Of a DNA stretch of 47,091 bases, positions 8,527 to 16,757 are shown piece after piece. The translations under genes and the position numbers were made by a program. This DNA is from Gammaproteobacteria bacterium (GTDB taxonomy: Bacteria > Pseudomonadota > Gammaproteobacteria > Beggiatoales > Beggiatoaceae). Below the pieces are notes generated by a model. That model had not been told where the DNA came from and did no database searches. It worked only from the letters and a program-made list of their open reading frames with translations. The DNA is taken from the NCBI GenBank assembly GCA_003645255.1, contig QNES01000012.1, positions 1 to 47,091 on the forward strand, written 5' to 3'. Positions within the stretch are counted from its first letter, which is position 1, and each line of letters begins with the position of its first letter.

Positions 8527-8625
8527 AGTTAAGAGGGCTATCCGAAAGTCTTGCCCCTACAACACAAACAGTATTCTTTTGTGGGGGCAATTCCTTGCTC
8601 AAGCTCTGAGTAGTTACAAATATTT
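8527..8625. repeat. Decayed family-A palindromic repeat
   Basis: TTGCCCCTAC, GTGGGGGCAATTCCTTG and CTGAGTAGTTAC are recognisable pieces of the family-A ends seen intact at 419-544. The remainder of the 8406-9006 gap is AT-rich and holds no gene that I can support. Confidence 0.5.
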
Positions 8626-9006
8626 TTTTGTCAGGGAATAAAAATGGAAGCCACTTTTTGTAAAAAAACAAGATTTTCATCATCCCAGTACAAACTTGAA
8701 AAATGTGAAACAATGAACTCAGCCTTGAGATATAGTTTTTCAAATAATGCGAATTAAGGGTTTAAAAATCCTTTTAAAATCTTATGGTTAAAATGATTCA
8801 TTTTGGGCGATGCTCTGGATTTGTTTTCTACCCCATTGTTTTTAGTAGATACACAAATTTAAACTCTTAATTCGCATAAATAAATAATTTACTTCGTTAC
8901 TGCATTTCACTAAAAAAACTAAGTTTTTTGATAAAAATGTAAATGTAGGTGAATAAGAATTTATTTTATCGAAGCTACGCAAGCTCATTGTGAATTGATA
9001 ACTGAT

Positions 9007-9050
9007 TTTCACGCAAACGTTTTTGCAGCAGCAAAAACGTTTGCGTGAAA
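9007..9050. repeat. Perfect 20-bp hairpin just upstream of truB
   Basis: A 20-base arm starting TTTCACGCAAACG (9007-9026) is exactly complementary to the arm at 9031-9050, with a 4-nt AGCA loop. It is far more GC-balanced than its surroundings and sits inside a run of TAACTGA units, 14 bp before the truB ATG. It has no T-tract on either side. It could act as an RNA structure in the truB leader, as a protein-binding palindrome or as an inserted element. Confidence 0.85.
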
Positions 9051-9064
9051 CTGATAACTGATAT

Positions 9065-9991
9065 ATGGCTAGGCGACGATCCGGACGCGAAGTACATGGT
9101 ATTTTGCTATTAAATAAACCGGTTGGCATTAGTTCAAATGCGGCTTTGCAACGTGTTAAACGCTTATTTCAGGCACGAAAAGCCGGGCATACGGGGAGTT
9201 TGGATACCCTGGCAAGTGGTCTATTGCCTTTATGTTTAGGTGAAGCAACTAAATTATCAAGTTTTCTACTTGAAGCGGATAAATATTATCAAGCAGAATG
9301 TACCCTTGGTGTGACTACAAGAACCGGAGATGCAGAAGGAGAAATTTTACAAACCCGCCCTATGGTGGGCATTGATAGAAAACGGATTGATCAAGTTATT
9401 AAGTCATTTATTGGTCCCATTCAACAAATGCCCCCCATGTATTCAGCCATTAAGTTAAATGGGCAGCCACTTTATAAACTAGCACGTCAAGGCAAAGTGG
9501 TGGAACGTCAACCTCGCTCGGTTAATATTTATCAACTTACCGTGCAATATTTAATTGAAAATCGCCTTTCCATAGAGGTGCATTGTTCAAAAGGTACTTA
9601 TATTCGTACCTTAGCGGAAGATATTGGTGAGGCGCTGGGGTGTGGTGCTTATATAAGTGCTTTGCATCGTGTGGGCGTTGGGAATTATCATGACATGTTT
9701 GATTTTGAAACGCTGGAACACTATGCTGAACAAGGTTTTGATGCTTTAGACCAATTGCTTATACCTACGCATACTATACTTAGCCACTGGCCAGCAGTTC
9801 GGTTGACAAGTACACTTGCCTATTATGTGCGACAAGGACAGGCTGTACAAGTGTCCAATGCACCTACTCATGGTTGGGTCACATTGTTCGCCATTCCCCC
9901 AACCGAGGAAAACATCGATCAGTTTATAGGAATTGGTCAGGTGTTAGATGATGGTCGTATAGCACCTAAGCGGCTTATTAATATGAATTAA
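9065..9991 (+). CDS. truB: tRNA pseudouridine-55 synthase TruB
   Basis: TruB converts uridine 55 in the T-loop of tRNA to pseudouridine. The 308 residues begin with GILLLNKPVGISSNAALQRVK. They carry the catalytic motif GHTGSLDTLASGLLP, with the nucleophilic aspartate at residue 47, then YQAECTLGVTTRTGDAEG, IQQMPPMYSAIKLNGQPLY and the conserved CSKGTYIRTLAEDIG. A C-terminal PUA-like segment ends the protein. The ATG at 9065 follows AACTGATAACTGATAT directly, with no Shine-Dalgarno. The gap of about 770 bp to rbfA is unusually long for this operon and filled with repeats, so truB may have its own promoter. Confidence 0.95.
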   Translation: MARRRSGREVHGILLLNKPVGISSNAALQRVKRLFQARKAGHTGSLDTLASGLLPLCLGEATKLSSFLLEADKYYQAECTLGVTTRTGDAEGEILQTRPMVGIDRKRIDQVIKSFIGPIQQMPPMYSAIKLNGQPLYKLARQGKVVERQPRSVNIYQLTVQYLIENRLSIEVHCSKGTYIRTLAEDIGEALGCGAYISALHRVGVGNYHDMFDFETLEHYAEQGFDALDQLLIPTHTILSHWPAVRLTSTLAYYVRQGQAVQVSNAPTHGWVTLFAIPPTEENIDQFIGIGQVLDDGRIAPKRLINMN

Positions 9992-9992
9992 A

Positions 9993-10011
9993 TAAGGGAA
10001 AAATTCCCTTA
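9993..10011. other. Small hairpin between truB and rpsO
   Basis: TAAGGGAA and TTCCCTTA pair around an AAA loop, starting four bases after the truB stop. There is no T-run after it on the plus strand, so it is not a convincing terminator for truB. It could be a processing site or part of the rpsO leader, where S15 represses its own translation in E. coli. Confidence 0.35.
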
Positions 10012-10049
10012 AAATCGACTTTTTATGTGATACCAGGAGTATTGATTGA

Positions 10050-10316
10050 ATGTTAAGTACTGAAACGACAACTAAACTGATTAAAGAATATCAACGTTCC
10101 TCTAGTGATACAGGTTCAACTGAAGTACAAGTGGCTCTATTAACAGCCAATATTACTAGTCTTTCCGAACATTTTAAAGTTCACAAAAAAGATCATCATT
10201 CTCGTCGTGGTTTGATTAGAATGGTAAACAGGCGACGGAGTTTGCTTTCTTATTTGAAAAAGAAAGAGCTGGGTAGGTATCAAAATGTGATTGCCAAATT
10301 AGGGCTACGCCATTAA
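10050..10316 (+). CDS. rpsO: 30S ribosomal protein S15
   Basis: S15 is an early-binding protein of the central domain of 16S rRNA and forms bridges to the 50S subunit. The 88-residue length is standard, and [33 protein letters not shown] and the ending [15 protein letters not shown] are unmistakable. A clear AGGAG at 10035-10039 lies 10 nt before the ATG, unlike the repeat-fronted neighbours truB and pnp. rpsO-pnp is a conserved pair; here about 170 bp of repeats separate them. Confidence 0.97.
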   Translation: MLSTETTTKLIKEYQRSSSDTGSTEVQVALLTANITSLSEHFKVHKKDHHSRRGLIRMVNRRRSLLSYLKKKELGRYQNVIAKLGLRH

Positions 10317-10324
10317 TTTTAATT

Positions 10325-10489
10325 ATTAATGGTTAATTGTTAATGCTTAATGTTTGTCGATAAACGCCATCAATTTTTTGAAAAATAGTATTTTTTGCAC
10401 ACCAACATAATGGTGAAAGTGTTCATAAGTAGAATTAATCATTAACCATTTACCATTAACCATTGATAACTGATAACTGATAACTGAAT
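10325..10489 (+). repeat. Mixed TTAATGG / TTAACCA / TAACTGA arrays in the rpsO-pnp gap
   Basis: TTAATGG-type units at 10325-10352 are mirrored by TTAACCA-type units at 10441-10463, which can base-pair with them. Three TAACTGA units then run to the pnp ATG. The middle contains an AAAATAGTATTTTTTG piece of a family-C hairpin. No Shine-Dalgarno precedes pnp. Confidence 0.75.
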
Positions 10490-12577
10490 ATGACTCCTCA
10501 TAAGAAAACATTTCAATACGGTCAACACAGCATTACCATTGAAACAGGTGAAATTGCCCGTCAAGCTGACGGTGCGGTCATCGTCAGTATGGGAGATACG
10601 GTGGTATTAGTCACTGTCGTTGGTAGCCAGTTTGCTCCCCAGGAAAAAGATTTTTTTCCTCTCACAGTGGATTATCAAGAACGTACTTATGCTGCGGGTA
10701 AGATTCCAGGTAGCTTTTTCAAACGGGAAGGTCGTCCCACCGAAAAAGAAACTTTGACATCACGATTGATTGATCGTCCGTTGCGCCCACTGTTTCCTGA
10801 CGGTTTTAACCATGAAGTGCAAGTCGTTGCTACTGTCATGTCTTTGGATCCAGACATTAATCCTGATATCCCCGCCTTGATTGGTTCAGCGGCAGCGGTG
10901 GCTATTTCTGGTCTACCTTTTAATGGCTTTTTAGGGGCGGCACGAGTTGGTTATATTAATGAAGAATATGTACTCAATCCGACTTTTGAACAATTGGATA
11001 GCTCTGAATTAGAGCTCGTTGTGGCAGGTACTCAAACTGCTGTGCTGATGGTTGAATCTGAAGCTAAGGAACTCAGTGAAGAAACCATGTTGGGTGCGGT
11101 GTTGTTTGGACACCAACAAATGCAAGTGGTTATTAATGCCATCCAAGAATTAGCCACGATAGTGGCAAAACCAATGTGGGACTGGCAACCTAAATTGGTA
11201 GATGAAAAACTCACTCAACGAGTTACTGAGTTAGCTTCACACCGTTTACGTGAAGCATATCAAATTCGTGATAAATTGGTCCGCCGTGATGCTTTAGAGG
11301 AGATTCGTCAAGAAATCACCGTTGAGCTATCTAATTTAGAAGATTCAGGCTGGACCGAAAAGCAAGTGATTAATATCATAGAAAAGCTTGAAAAAAACAT
11401 TGTGCGAGGTAATATTATTGCTGGAACCCCTCGCATTGATGGACGTGACAATCAATCCGTTCGTTCCATTACTATCCGCACTGGCGTATTACCCCGTACT
11501 CATGGTTCTGCCCTATTTACCCGCGGTGAAACCCAAGCTTTAGTTATTACGACTTTAGGCACAGAGCGTGATGCTCAAATCGTTGACGCATTGGAAGGAG
11601 AGTATAAAGAAGGTTTTATGCTACATTACAACTTTCCACCTTACTGTGTCGGTGAAATTGGGCGAATAGGTACCCCTAAACGCCGTGAAATCGGACATGG
11701 ACGTTTGGCACGGCGTGGTGTACAGGCTGTCATGCCAAACCAGGAGACTTTTCCTTACTCAGTACGTTTAGTGTCAGAGATTACTGAGTCCAATGGCTCT
11801 AGTTCCATGGCGAGTGTCTGCGGTGCGAGTCTCGCTTTGATGGATGCGGCGGTACCGATTAAAGCCCCGATTGCTGGGATTGCTATGGGACTTATCAAAG
11901 AAGAGGATAAATTTGTTGTCCTTTCTGACATTATGGGCGATGAAGATCATCTTGGTGATATGGATTTTAAAGTGGCTGGGACAACTCACGGTATTACTGC
12001 TTTGCAAATGGACATCAAAATTGATGGCATTACCCGTGAAATTATGGAAACTGCCCTGGAGCAAGCCAAAAATGGTCGTTTACATATTTTAACGGTTATG
12101 TGTAAAGTGCTTGCTAAACCCCGTCGTGAAATGTCAACACACGCACCGCGCATTGTGACTTTCAAAATTAAACCCGACAAAATCCGTGAAGTCATTGGTA
12201 AAGGTGGCTCCACTATTCGTACTATTACCGAAGAAACGGGGACCAGTATAGACATTAGCGATGATGGGGTGATAAAAATTGCCTCTGTTGATATGATGGC
12301 TGGCGAAGAAGCTCGCCGTCAGATTGAACTGATTACCGCTGAAGTTGAGGTGGGTAAAATTTATGAAGGTAAAGTGGTCAAATTAATGGAATTTGGTGCC
12401 TTCGTAACCATTCTTCCAGGAAGAGATGGCTTAGTTCATATCTCACAAATTTGTGCAGAACGAGTTGAAAAAGTCACTGATAAGTTAAAAGAAGGTGAAA
12501 CCGTCAAAGTCAAAGTTCTTGAAATAGATAAACAAGGGCGGATTCGCTTAAGCATGAAAGCAATTGTTAATGATTAA
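10490..12577 (+). CDS. pnp: Polyribonucleotide nucleotidyltransferase (PNPase)
   Basis: PNPase degrades RNA 3' to 5' with phosphate and is part of the RNA degradosome. The 695 residues show two RNase PH-like cores: the first with [21 protein letters not shown] and RPLRPLFP, the second with [10 protein letters not shown]-like and [13 protein letters not shown] segments plus [22 protein letters not shown] domain (about 550-610, [15 protein letters not shown]) and an S1 domain (about 620-690, [19 protein letters not shown]) follow. Length and order match the family. It ends the translation cluster. In enterobacteria pnp is autoregulated through its leader; here the leader is replaced by heptamer arrays, so that scheme may not carry over. 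Confidence 0.97.
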   Translation: MTPHKKTFQYGQHSITIETGEIARQADGAVIVSMGDTVVLVTVVGSQFAPQEKDFFPLTVDYQERTYAAGKIPGSFFKREGRPTEKETLTSRLIDRPLRPLFPDGFNHEVQVVATVMSLDPDINPDIPALIGSAAAVAISGLPFNGFLGAARVGYINEEYVLNPTFEQLDSSELELVVAGTQTAVLMVESEAKELSEETMLGAVLFGHQQMQVVINAIQELATIVAKPMWDWQPKLVDEKLTQRVTELASHRLREAYQIRDKLVRRDALEEIRQEITVELSNLEDSGWTEKQVINIIEKLEKNIVRGNIIAGTPRIDGRDNQSVRSITIRTGVLPRTHGSALFTRGETQALVITTLGTERDAQIVDALEGEYKEGFMLHYNFPPYCVGEIGRIGTPKRREIGHGRLARRGVQAVMPNQETFPYSVRLVSEITESNGSSSMASVCGASLALMDAAVPIKAPIAGIAMGLIKEEDKFVVLSDIMGDEDHLGDMDFKVAGTTHGITALQMDIKIDGITREIMETALEQAKNGRLHILTVMCKVLAKPRREMSTHAPRIVTFKIKPDKIREVIGKGGSTIRTITEETGTSIDISDDGVIKIASVDMMAGEEARRQIELITAEVEVGKIYEGKVVKLMEFGAFVTILPGRDGLVHISQICAERVEKVTDKLKEGETVKVKVLEIDKQGRIRLSMKAIVND

Positions 12578-12663
12578 TGGTTAGGGACTTCCAAATAAAT
12601 AACATACCCAACTTCAAATGTCGTTCTAAAAAACCCGTTTTTTTATAAGAAAACGAGAATTTT

Positions 12664-12757
12664 CTATAGATGTTTAGAAAAATAATTTCTCGATCAAACC
12701 TGCTATGTTTTGGAAACCTAGCAGGTTTTGTGAAGTTATTTATGTGAAAAACTATAG
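12664..12757. repeat. Family-B palindromic element, with a second half-copy following
   Basis: The element runs from CTATAGATGTTTAG to TTATTTATGTGAAAAACTATAG and carries an inner inverted repeat, AAACCTGC...GCAGGTTT. A second left end (CTATAGATGTTCAG) overlaps its right end and runs to about 12780. Near-identical architecture occurs at 23321-23413. Confidence 0.75.
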
Positions 12758-12782
12758 ATGTTCAGAAAAATAATTTCATACA

Positions 12783-13022
12783 CATAAGGGCAACCCGTAA
12801 GTTGCGCCCCTATATGAATTATAAGTATTTGATTTAGCTCATTTTATTTTTTAATCGAAAAAATGTACGGTAGTGAAACCATAAAGGTGTGCAGCCTACA
12901 TAATATAAAGTTTCGTAGTGGTAATCCATTGTGATTACCCTAAAATTGTCGACGTTATTTCAGGCACGTTCCTTAGTGACAATTCTGGAACTGGCTTACC
13001 AAAATGATTTTGGGTAGTTACA
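12783..13022. repeat. Degenerate family-A material
   Basis: GGGCAACCCGTAAGTTGCGCCCC, split by mismatches, and later GTGGTAATCCATTGTGATTACCC and GGGTAGTTACA recall the ends of the family-A repeat at 419-544. Nothing else is identifiable in the pnp-nucleotidyltransferase gap (12578-13098). Confidence 0.4.
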
Positions 13023-13098
13023 GAATTTATGGCTGGATGTAATTGAGGGAGGATTAAGCAATTATTTAGATATTTTCTTAAAAAATATAAGGAACTAT

Positions 13099-13896
13099 AT
13101 GTATCAAACGAAACACAATGAACAGATTACAACTGCTTTGCTACTGGCTGCCGGCATTGGACACCGTTTATTGCCTTTAACCAATAATATGCCTAAATGC
13201 CTAACGAAAGTTAATGATAAGGAAATCTTAGCTCACTTAGTCCATAGTCTTCACCTATATAATTTTCGACGTTTAATTGTGGTTGTAGGCTATTTGGAAC
13301 AAAGTATCCGAAAATTCCTGGATAGGATAGCAGGAAACCTTACTATTGAGTACATTGTCAGTCCAAAGTACAGAACGACCAATAATATCTATTCGCTTTG
13401 GATGGCACGGAATGAAATTCACTCCCCCTTTTTGTTGTTTGAAAGCGACTTGGTTTTTGCTCCCGCCCTGCTGAAAAATATGCTTTATCCAGATAGAATG
13501 GCTATTTCGCATATTTTGCCATGGATGAATGGTACAACCATTACTACTAACCCTGATCTACCACACAATGTAATTGCGTTTAATCTTAATTCTCTCTCAA
13601 CCAATACGCACGATATTACCTACAAAACTGTCAATATTTACAGTTTTTCACGCCAAACTTGGAAACGGGTTGCTAAACGCTTAGATAACTTTATTTCTGC
13701 TGGAAAGGTAAATGACTATTATGAAACCGTTTTTGCGGAAATGATCGCTGATGGCAGTCTAAATTTTCAAAGTATTTTGTTTGCGAAGGAACGTTGGTAT
13801 GAAATTGACACCGTGGAAGACTTGCATGCGTGTGAGCGGATGTTTTTAAACCAAATGTTGCCCAAGATAAAGCCAAAAAGTCACGCAGTCCAATGA
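13099..13896 (+). CDS. LicC-like nucleotidyltransferase, probable phospho-amino-alcohol or phosphonate cytidylyltransferase
   Basis: This 265-residue sugar-nucleotidyltransferase-fold enzyme has the nucleotide-binding signature LAAGIGHRLLPLT (16-28) with the PK pair at 32-33, and a metal-binding aspartate at 117 (FESDLVF). The stretch SPKYRTTNNIYSLWMARN is closest in pattern to LicC-type phosphocholine cytidylyltransferases, where a 'KYRxxNxIY' segment precedes the active-site acid. It would activate a phosphorylated or phosphonated amino alcohol with CTP. A TAAGGA Shine-Dalgarno lies 5 nt before the ATG. The stop overlaps the start of the methyltransferase (ATGA), so the two are co-translated. 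The substrate is inferred from the family and the neighbours; a sugar phosphate cannot be excluded. Confidence 0.72.
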   Translation: MYQTKHNEQITTALLLAAGIGHRLLPLTNNMPKCLTKVNDKEILAHLVHSLHLYNFRRLIVVVGYLEQSIRKFLDRIAGNLTIEYIVSPKYRTTNNIYSLWMARNEIHSPFLLFESDLVFAPALLKNMLYPDRMAISHILPWMNGTTITTNPDLPHNVIAFNLNSLSTNTHDITYKTVNIYSFSRQTWKRVAKRLDNFISAGKVNDYYETVFAEMIADGSLNFQSILFAKERWYEIDTVEDLHACERMFLNQMLPKIKPKSHAVQ

Positions 13897-14723
13897 AACA
13901 ACAAGCATCGAACAAGGTAAGTTATACCAAAATCAATCACTATTGGCAAAACGCTACTCCATCTATTTTGGGTCCCTACATGATGGATGGATTGGGTTTT
14001 CCTGCCAGTGCTGGACAATTTCGTTTCCAAGCAGAATGCAAAATTGTCAAGAAACTTTTGCAAGATCAGGGGATAAATTATAACACTTTGTTAGATTTAG
14101 GTTGCGGCATTGGTTATTGGACAGAATATTTTGCTCGACAATTTACCAAAGTTACGGCGGTAGAAGCAAGTCCTCCTTTGTTTGAAGCTATGGTGCAACG
14201 CTGTTCCACATATCCAAACGTGAATTCGGTGCAAGGCGATGTTCTTTTGTTTGAGCCTTTAGAGAAGTATTCTATGGTTTTTTTAGGTGGGATGCTTATG
14301 TACCTTAATGAACACGATGTTATTGCTCTATTATGCAGACTTATTCCATTTCTGGAAAAAGGCGGGATTATCTTATGCCGTGAAACGACTGTGCGTGATG
14401 GAACCGTTATCAGAGAGGGTACATACCAAGCTGTCTATCGTTCAATACCAACCTACATGAATATTTTTGAGAAATGTCATCTAAAACTGATTAAAACGGA
14501 AAGCAATTTGCCATACAATCTTTTGCAGATGGGTTGTGAATCCATGGAAAAATGGCAAAAAATCACTCCTAAACCGTTGCAAGCCATTCCAATTATTGGG
14601 CGACTGATCTATTGGGGTTTAAGACTTTGTAATCCTTGGATTATCCGTGTTCCTGCGGTTTTCAATTCCACTTTTCCTGAGTTGACCAATCACTTTTTCT
14701 TACTTCGTGCAAGCAACAATTGA
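13893..14723 (+). CDS. SAM-dependent methyltransferase
   Basis: This class I methyltransferase has 276 residues. The SAM-binding motif LLDLGCGIGYWTEYF lies at 66-80, followed by TAVEASPPLFEAM (motif II acid) and VQGDVLLFEP. GGMLMYLNEHDV and LEKGGIILCRETTVRDG form the post-I strands. The segment YQAVYRSIPTYMNIF is reminiscent of small-molecule N-methyltransferases, but I cannot name the acceptor. The start overlaps the nucleotidyltransferase stop by the ATGA arrangement, which argues that both act on the same intermediate. N-methylation of an ethanolamine-like head group is the simplest idea and remains inference. The next gene is separated by 258 bp of hairpins. Confidence 0.75.
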   Translation: MKQQASNKVSYTKINHYWQNATPSILGPYMMDGLGFPASAGQFRFQAECKIVKKLLQDQGINYNTLLDLGCGIGYWTEYFARQFTKVTAVEASPPLFEAMVQRCSTYPNVNSVQGDVLLFEPLEKYSMVFLGGMLMYLNEHDVIALLCRLIPFLEKGGIILCRETTVRDGTVIREGTYQAVYRSIPTYMNIFEKCHLKLIKTESNLPYNLLQMGCESMEKWQKITPKPLQAIPIIGRLIYWGLRLCNPWIIRVPAVFNSTFPELTNHFFLLRASNN

Positions 14724-14748
14724 TAGGAAGCCCAGCATATAGCAAAAC

Positions 14749-14849
14749 CTACCCACAAAATATAGTTTTGTGGGTAGTGATGCAATATGAGTGATGGAAT
14801 CCAAACTTTAGTTTGGCTATTCCAAGATAAATCTTGGAGTCAGTCACTC
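14749..14849. repeat. Two adjacent hairpins, one branched, before the PLP-enzyme gene
   Basis: CTACCCACAAAA (14749-14760) pairs perfectly with TTTTGTGGGTAG (14766-14777). A branched palindrome follows. Its outer arms are GAGTGA (14789-14794) and TCACTC (14844-14849). One inner arm is TGGAAT/ATTCCA enclosing CCAAAC/GTTTGG, and a second is CCAAGAT/ATCTTGG (14822-14837). The TGGA-TCC-AAA design recurs at 28329-28365, which suggests a dispersed repeat and not a riboswitch. No gene was found in 14724-14981. Confidence 0.6.
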
Positions 14850-14981
14850 TCTTTGCAAGACGACCAAAGAAAGCAAGTTTCGAGGTTCAAGTTTTTTTAT
14901 CGAAAAAACTTGAATTGAAAAAACGTTGCTGGATCACCACTACTTATTTGGACACTACCACATCATAAACCGAAATCTTAA

Positions 14982-16097
14982 ATGTCACAAAATAATTATA
15001 AGACTCAATCTGAAAAATACGATTTCCTCTCTGGTCAACACGGTGGTTATTATCGGCATAATTTTATAGATCATGCCTATCTTTATAATCTTTATTTTCC
15101 GCCAGAGGCTGTTTTTACAAATTTTAAAGATCAAATTCACGATCTTGTCCTAAATTATCCGGTGGCACAAGCTGCCCTTGCAAAGCTTATTGGCAAAATA
15201 ATTGACCAACCCGCTACAAGAATTGTTGTGGGAAACGGCGCTTCAGAGTTAATAAAAATAGTATCCTGTCACATATCCGGCAAGTTAATCGTCCCAGTAC
15301 CTTCTTTCAATGAATATGCCAATGCGGCACCTTCAGGCCAAGTCATTGAGTTTCCTCTTGAATTTCCATCCTTCCAGTTGGATGTCGATAAATTTGCGGC
15401 GGTTGCTACAAGAGTAAAAGCGAATGTTGCTGTTGTGGTAACGCCTAACAACCCAACATCTATGTTAATTCCCAAGCCCGATCTCATTCGGCTTGCAAAA
15501 AAACTTGAAACTCATGATTGCATGCTGATTATTGATGAATCATTTTTAGATTTTGCCGAGAATCCTGAGCAAATAAGCCTCGAACCAGAAATCGAAAATT
15601 ATCCGAATGTGGCTATTTTTAAAAGCATGAGCAAAGCCTACGGTATCTGTGGGCTTAGGATTGGTTATATGCTGACTGCAAATTCAAAATTTGCTGAAGC
15701 TGTGCGAAACGGCGTGCATATTTGGAATGTTAACGGATTTGCAGAAGAGTTTCTACGACTTTTACCCGCTTACAAACAGGAATTTATTGAAAGTTGTAAA
15801 CAAGTTCGAGTCGATAGGGACAGTCTGTATAAAAAACTTGCTGGTATAGAAGGTATGACTGTTTTCAAACCGGATGCCAATTTTATTTTCTGTCGCCTGC
15901 CCGATTATGTGCAAAGTGCTCCTGAAATTACGAAAAAATTATTTACTGAATATAATATGTATATAAAGGATTGTGTGGGTAAAACTCAACCGGATTCTGA
16001 TCGTTATCTTCGGATTGCCAGCCGTACCGAAGCAGAGAATTGTCAATTAGTTGCAGCATTAATTGATATAATGGACTTAAAAACCGTAGAGGCATAA
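14982..16097 (+). CDS. HisC/CobD-like PLP-dependent enzyme (aminotransferase or phospho-amino-acid decarboxylase)
   Basis: This fold-type I PLP enzyme of 371 residues resembles histidinol-phosphate aminotransferase. Landmarks are VGNGASELI (83-91), TPNNPTS (154-160), the cofactor aspartate in IIDESF (185), the Schiff-base lysine at 218 in SMSKAYG and the carboxylate-binding arginine at 226 in GLRIGY. The window shows no his genes. It is flanked by a cytidylyltransferase, a methyltransferase and a CDP-alcohol transferase. Relatives of HisC also include CobD (threonine-phosphate decarboxylase) and serine-phosphate decarboxylases that make ethanolamine phosphate. A role in producing an amino-alcohol phosphate, or an aminophosphonate by transamination, would fit better than histidine synthesis. 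The next gene starts one base after the stop, so they are an operon. Confidence 0.75.
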   Translation: MSQNNYKTQSEKYDFLSGQHGGYYRHNFIDHAYLYNLYFPPEAVFTNFKDQIHDLVLNYPVAQAALAKLIGKIIDQPATRIVVGNGASELIKIVSCHISGKLIVPVPSFNEYANAAPSGQVIEFPLEFPSFQLDVDKFAAVATRVKANVAVVVTPNNPTSMLIPKPDLIRLAKKLETHDCMLIIDESFLDFAENPEQISLEPEIENYPNVAIFKSMSKAYGICGLRIGYMLTANSKFAEAVRNGVHIWNVNGFAEEFLRLLPAYKQEFIESCKQVRVDRDSLYKKLAGIEGMTVFKPDANFIFCRLPDYVQSAPEITKKLFTEYNMYIKDCVGKTQPDSDRYLRIASRTEAENCQLVAALIDIMDLKTVEA

Positions 16098-16098
16098 A

Positions 16099-16746
16099 AT
16101 GAAAAATCCCAAACCTCAACAACCCACAATGCTTTCTTTTGCTAGGGATCTTCCCAATATCTGTTCGCTTGCCGGCTTGTTATGTGCAATGCTTGGTATT
16201 TACTATGCTATTTTGGGTCATTTTCCAGCGGCGATAATTGGAGTTCTGTGGGCGGTTGTATTTGACTGGGCTGACGGAATCATTGCTCGCCAAATGACGG
16301 GGCGAACCGATCTGCATCGAGCTTTTGGGGGCCAACTTGATTCGCTGATAGATATTGTCAGTTTTGGAGTATTCCCTGCTATTTTTCTTTTAAGCTATGG
16401 TAAGTTCAGTCTGTGGTTCCTACCGGGAGCATTTCTTATTGTTGCCGCATGCGCTATACGATTGAGTTATTTCAATATTTTTGGGTTGGTTGACAGCAAA
16501 TCCTACATGGGGATGGCAGTAGACAACAACGGAATTATTCTTGCTTTTGTGTTTTTATTTGAAGGTTTTTTTAATCACGCCGTTTTTTCAATAATCCTTT
16601 ATACACTGTTGATAGTAATTGCGGCATTAAATTTAGCCCCTATACGTCTACCTAAATTTGCCGGAAAATGGTTTTATGTTCTTATAATCTACACCTTGGT
16701 ATTGACAGTTATCTACGGTTGGATACATTATACTGCTAACGGTTGA
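16099..16746 (+). CDS. CDP-alcohol phosphatidyltransferase family membrane enzyme
   Basis: This integral membrane protein of 215 residues has about six hydrophobic segments. The family signature is clear: D56-x2-D59-G-x2-A-R64, then after a spacer longer than usual (12 instead of 8 residues) G-x3-D81-x3-D85. The DSLIDIVSFGVFPAI and RLSYFN segments resemble phosphatidylserine synthases (PssA group). Members join a CDP-activated lipid to an alcohol, or a CDP-activated alcohol to diacylglycerol. With a LicC-like cytidylyltransferase upstream, the second, Kennedy-type reaction is plausible here, but the sequence alone does not decide. The start lies one base after the PLP-enzyme stop, which implies translational coupling. 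Confidence 0.82.
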   Translation: MKNPKPQQPTMLSFARDLPNICSLAGLLCAMLGIYYAILGHFPAAIIGVLWAVVFDWADGIIARQMTGRTDLHRAFGGQLDSLIDIVSFGVFPAIFLLSYGKFSLWFLPGAFLIVAACAIRLSYFNIFGLVDSKSYMGMAVDNNGIILAFVFLFEGFFNHAVFSIILYTLLIVIAALNLAPIRLPKFAGKWFYVLIIYTLVLTVIYGWIHYTANG

Positions 16747-16757
16747 GTTTTATACCA

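Noticed and set aside
8842-9129. Minus-strand frame of 95 codons upstream of truB
   Set aside because: It crosses the perfect hairpin and the truB start and has no Shine-Dalgarno or recognisable motif.
9993-10011. Intrinsic terminator between truB and rpsO
   Set aside because: The hairpin is short and followed by A's instead of T's on the coding strand, so it was listed only as a hairpin of unknown role.
14982-16097. Calling the PLP enzyme hisC
   Set aside because: The fold fits, but no histidine genes are nearby and the operon partners are a cytidylyltransferase, a methyltransferase and a CDP-alcohol transferase. I left the symbol empty.
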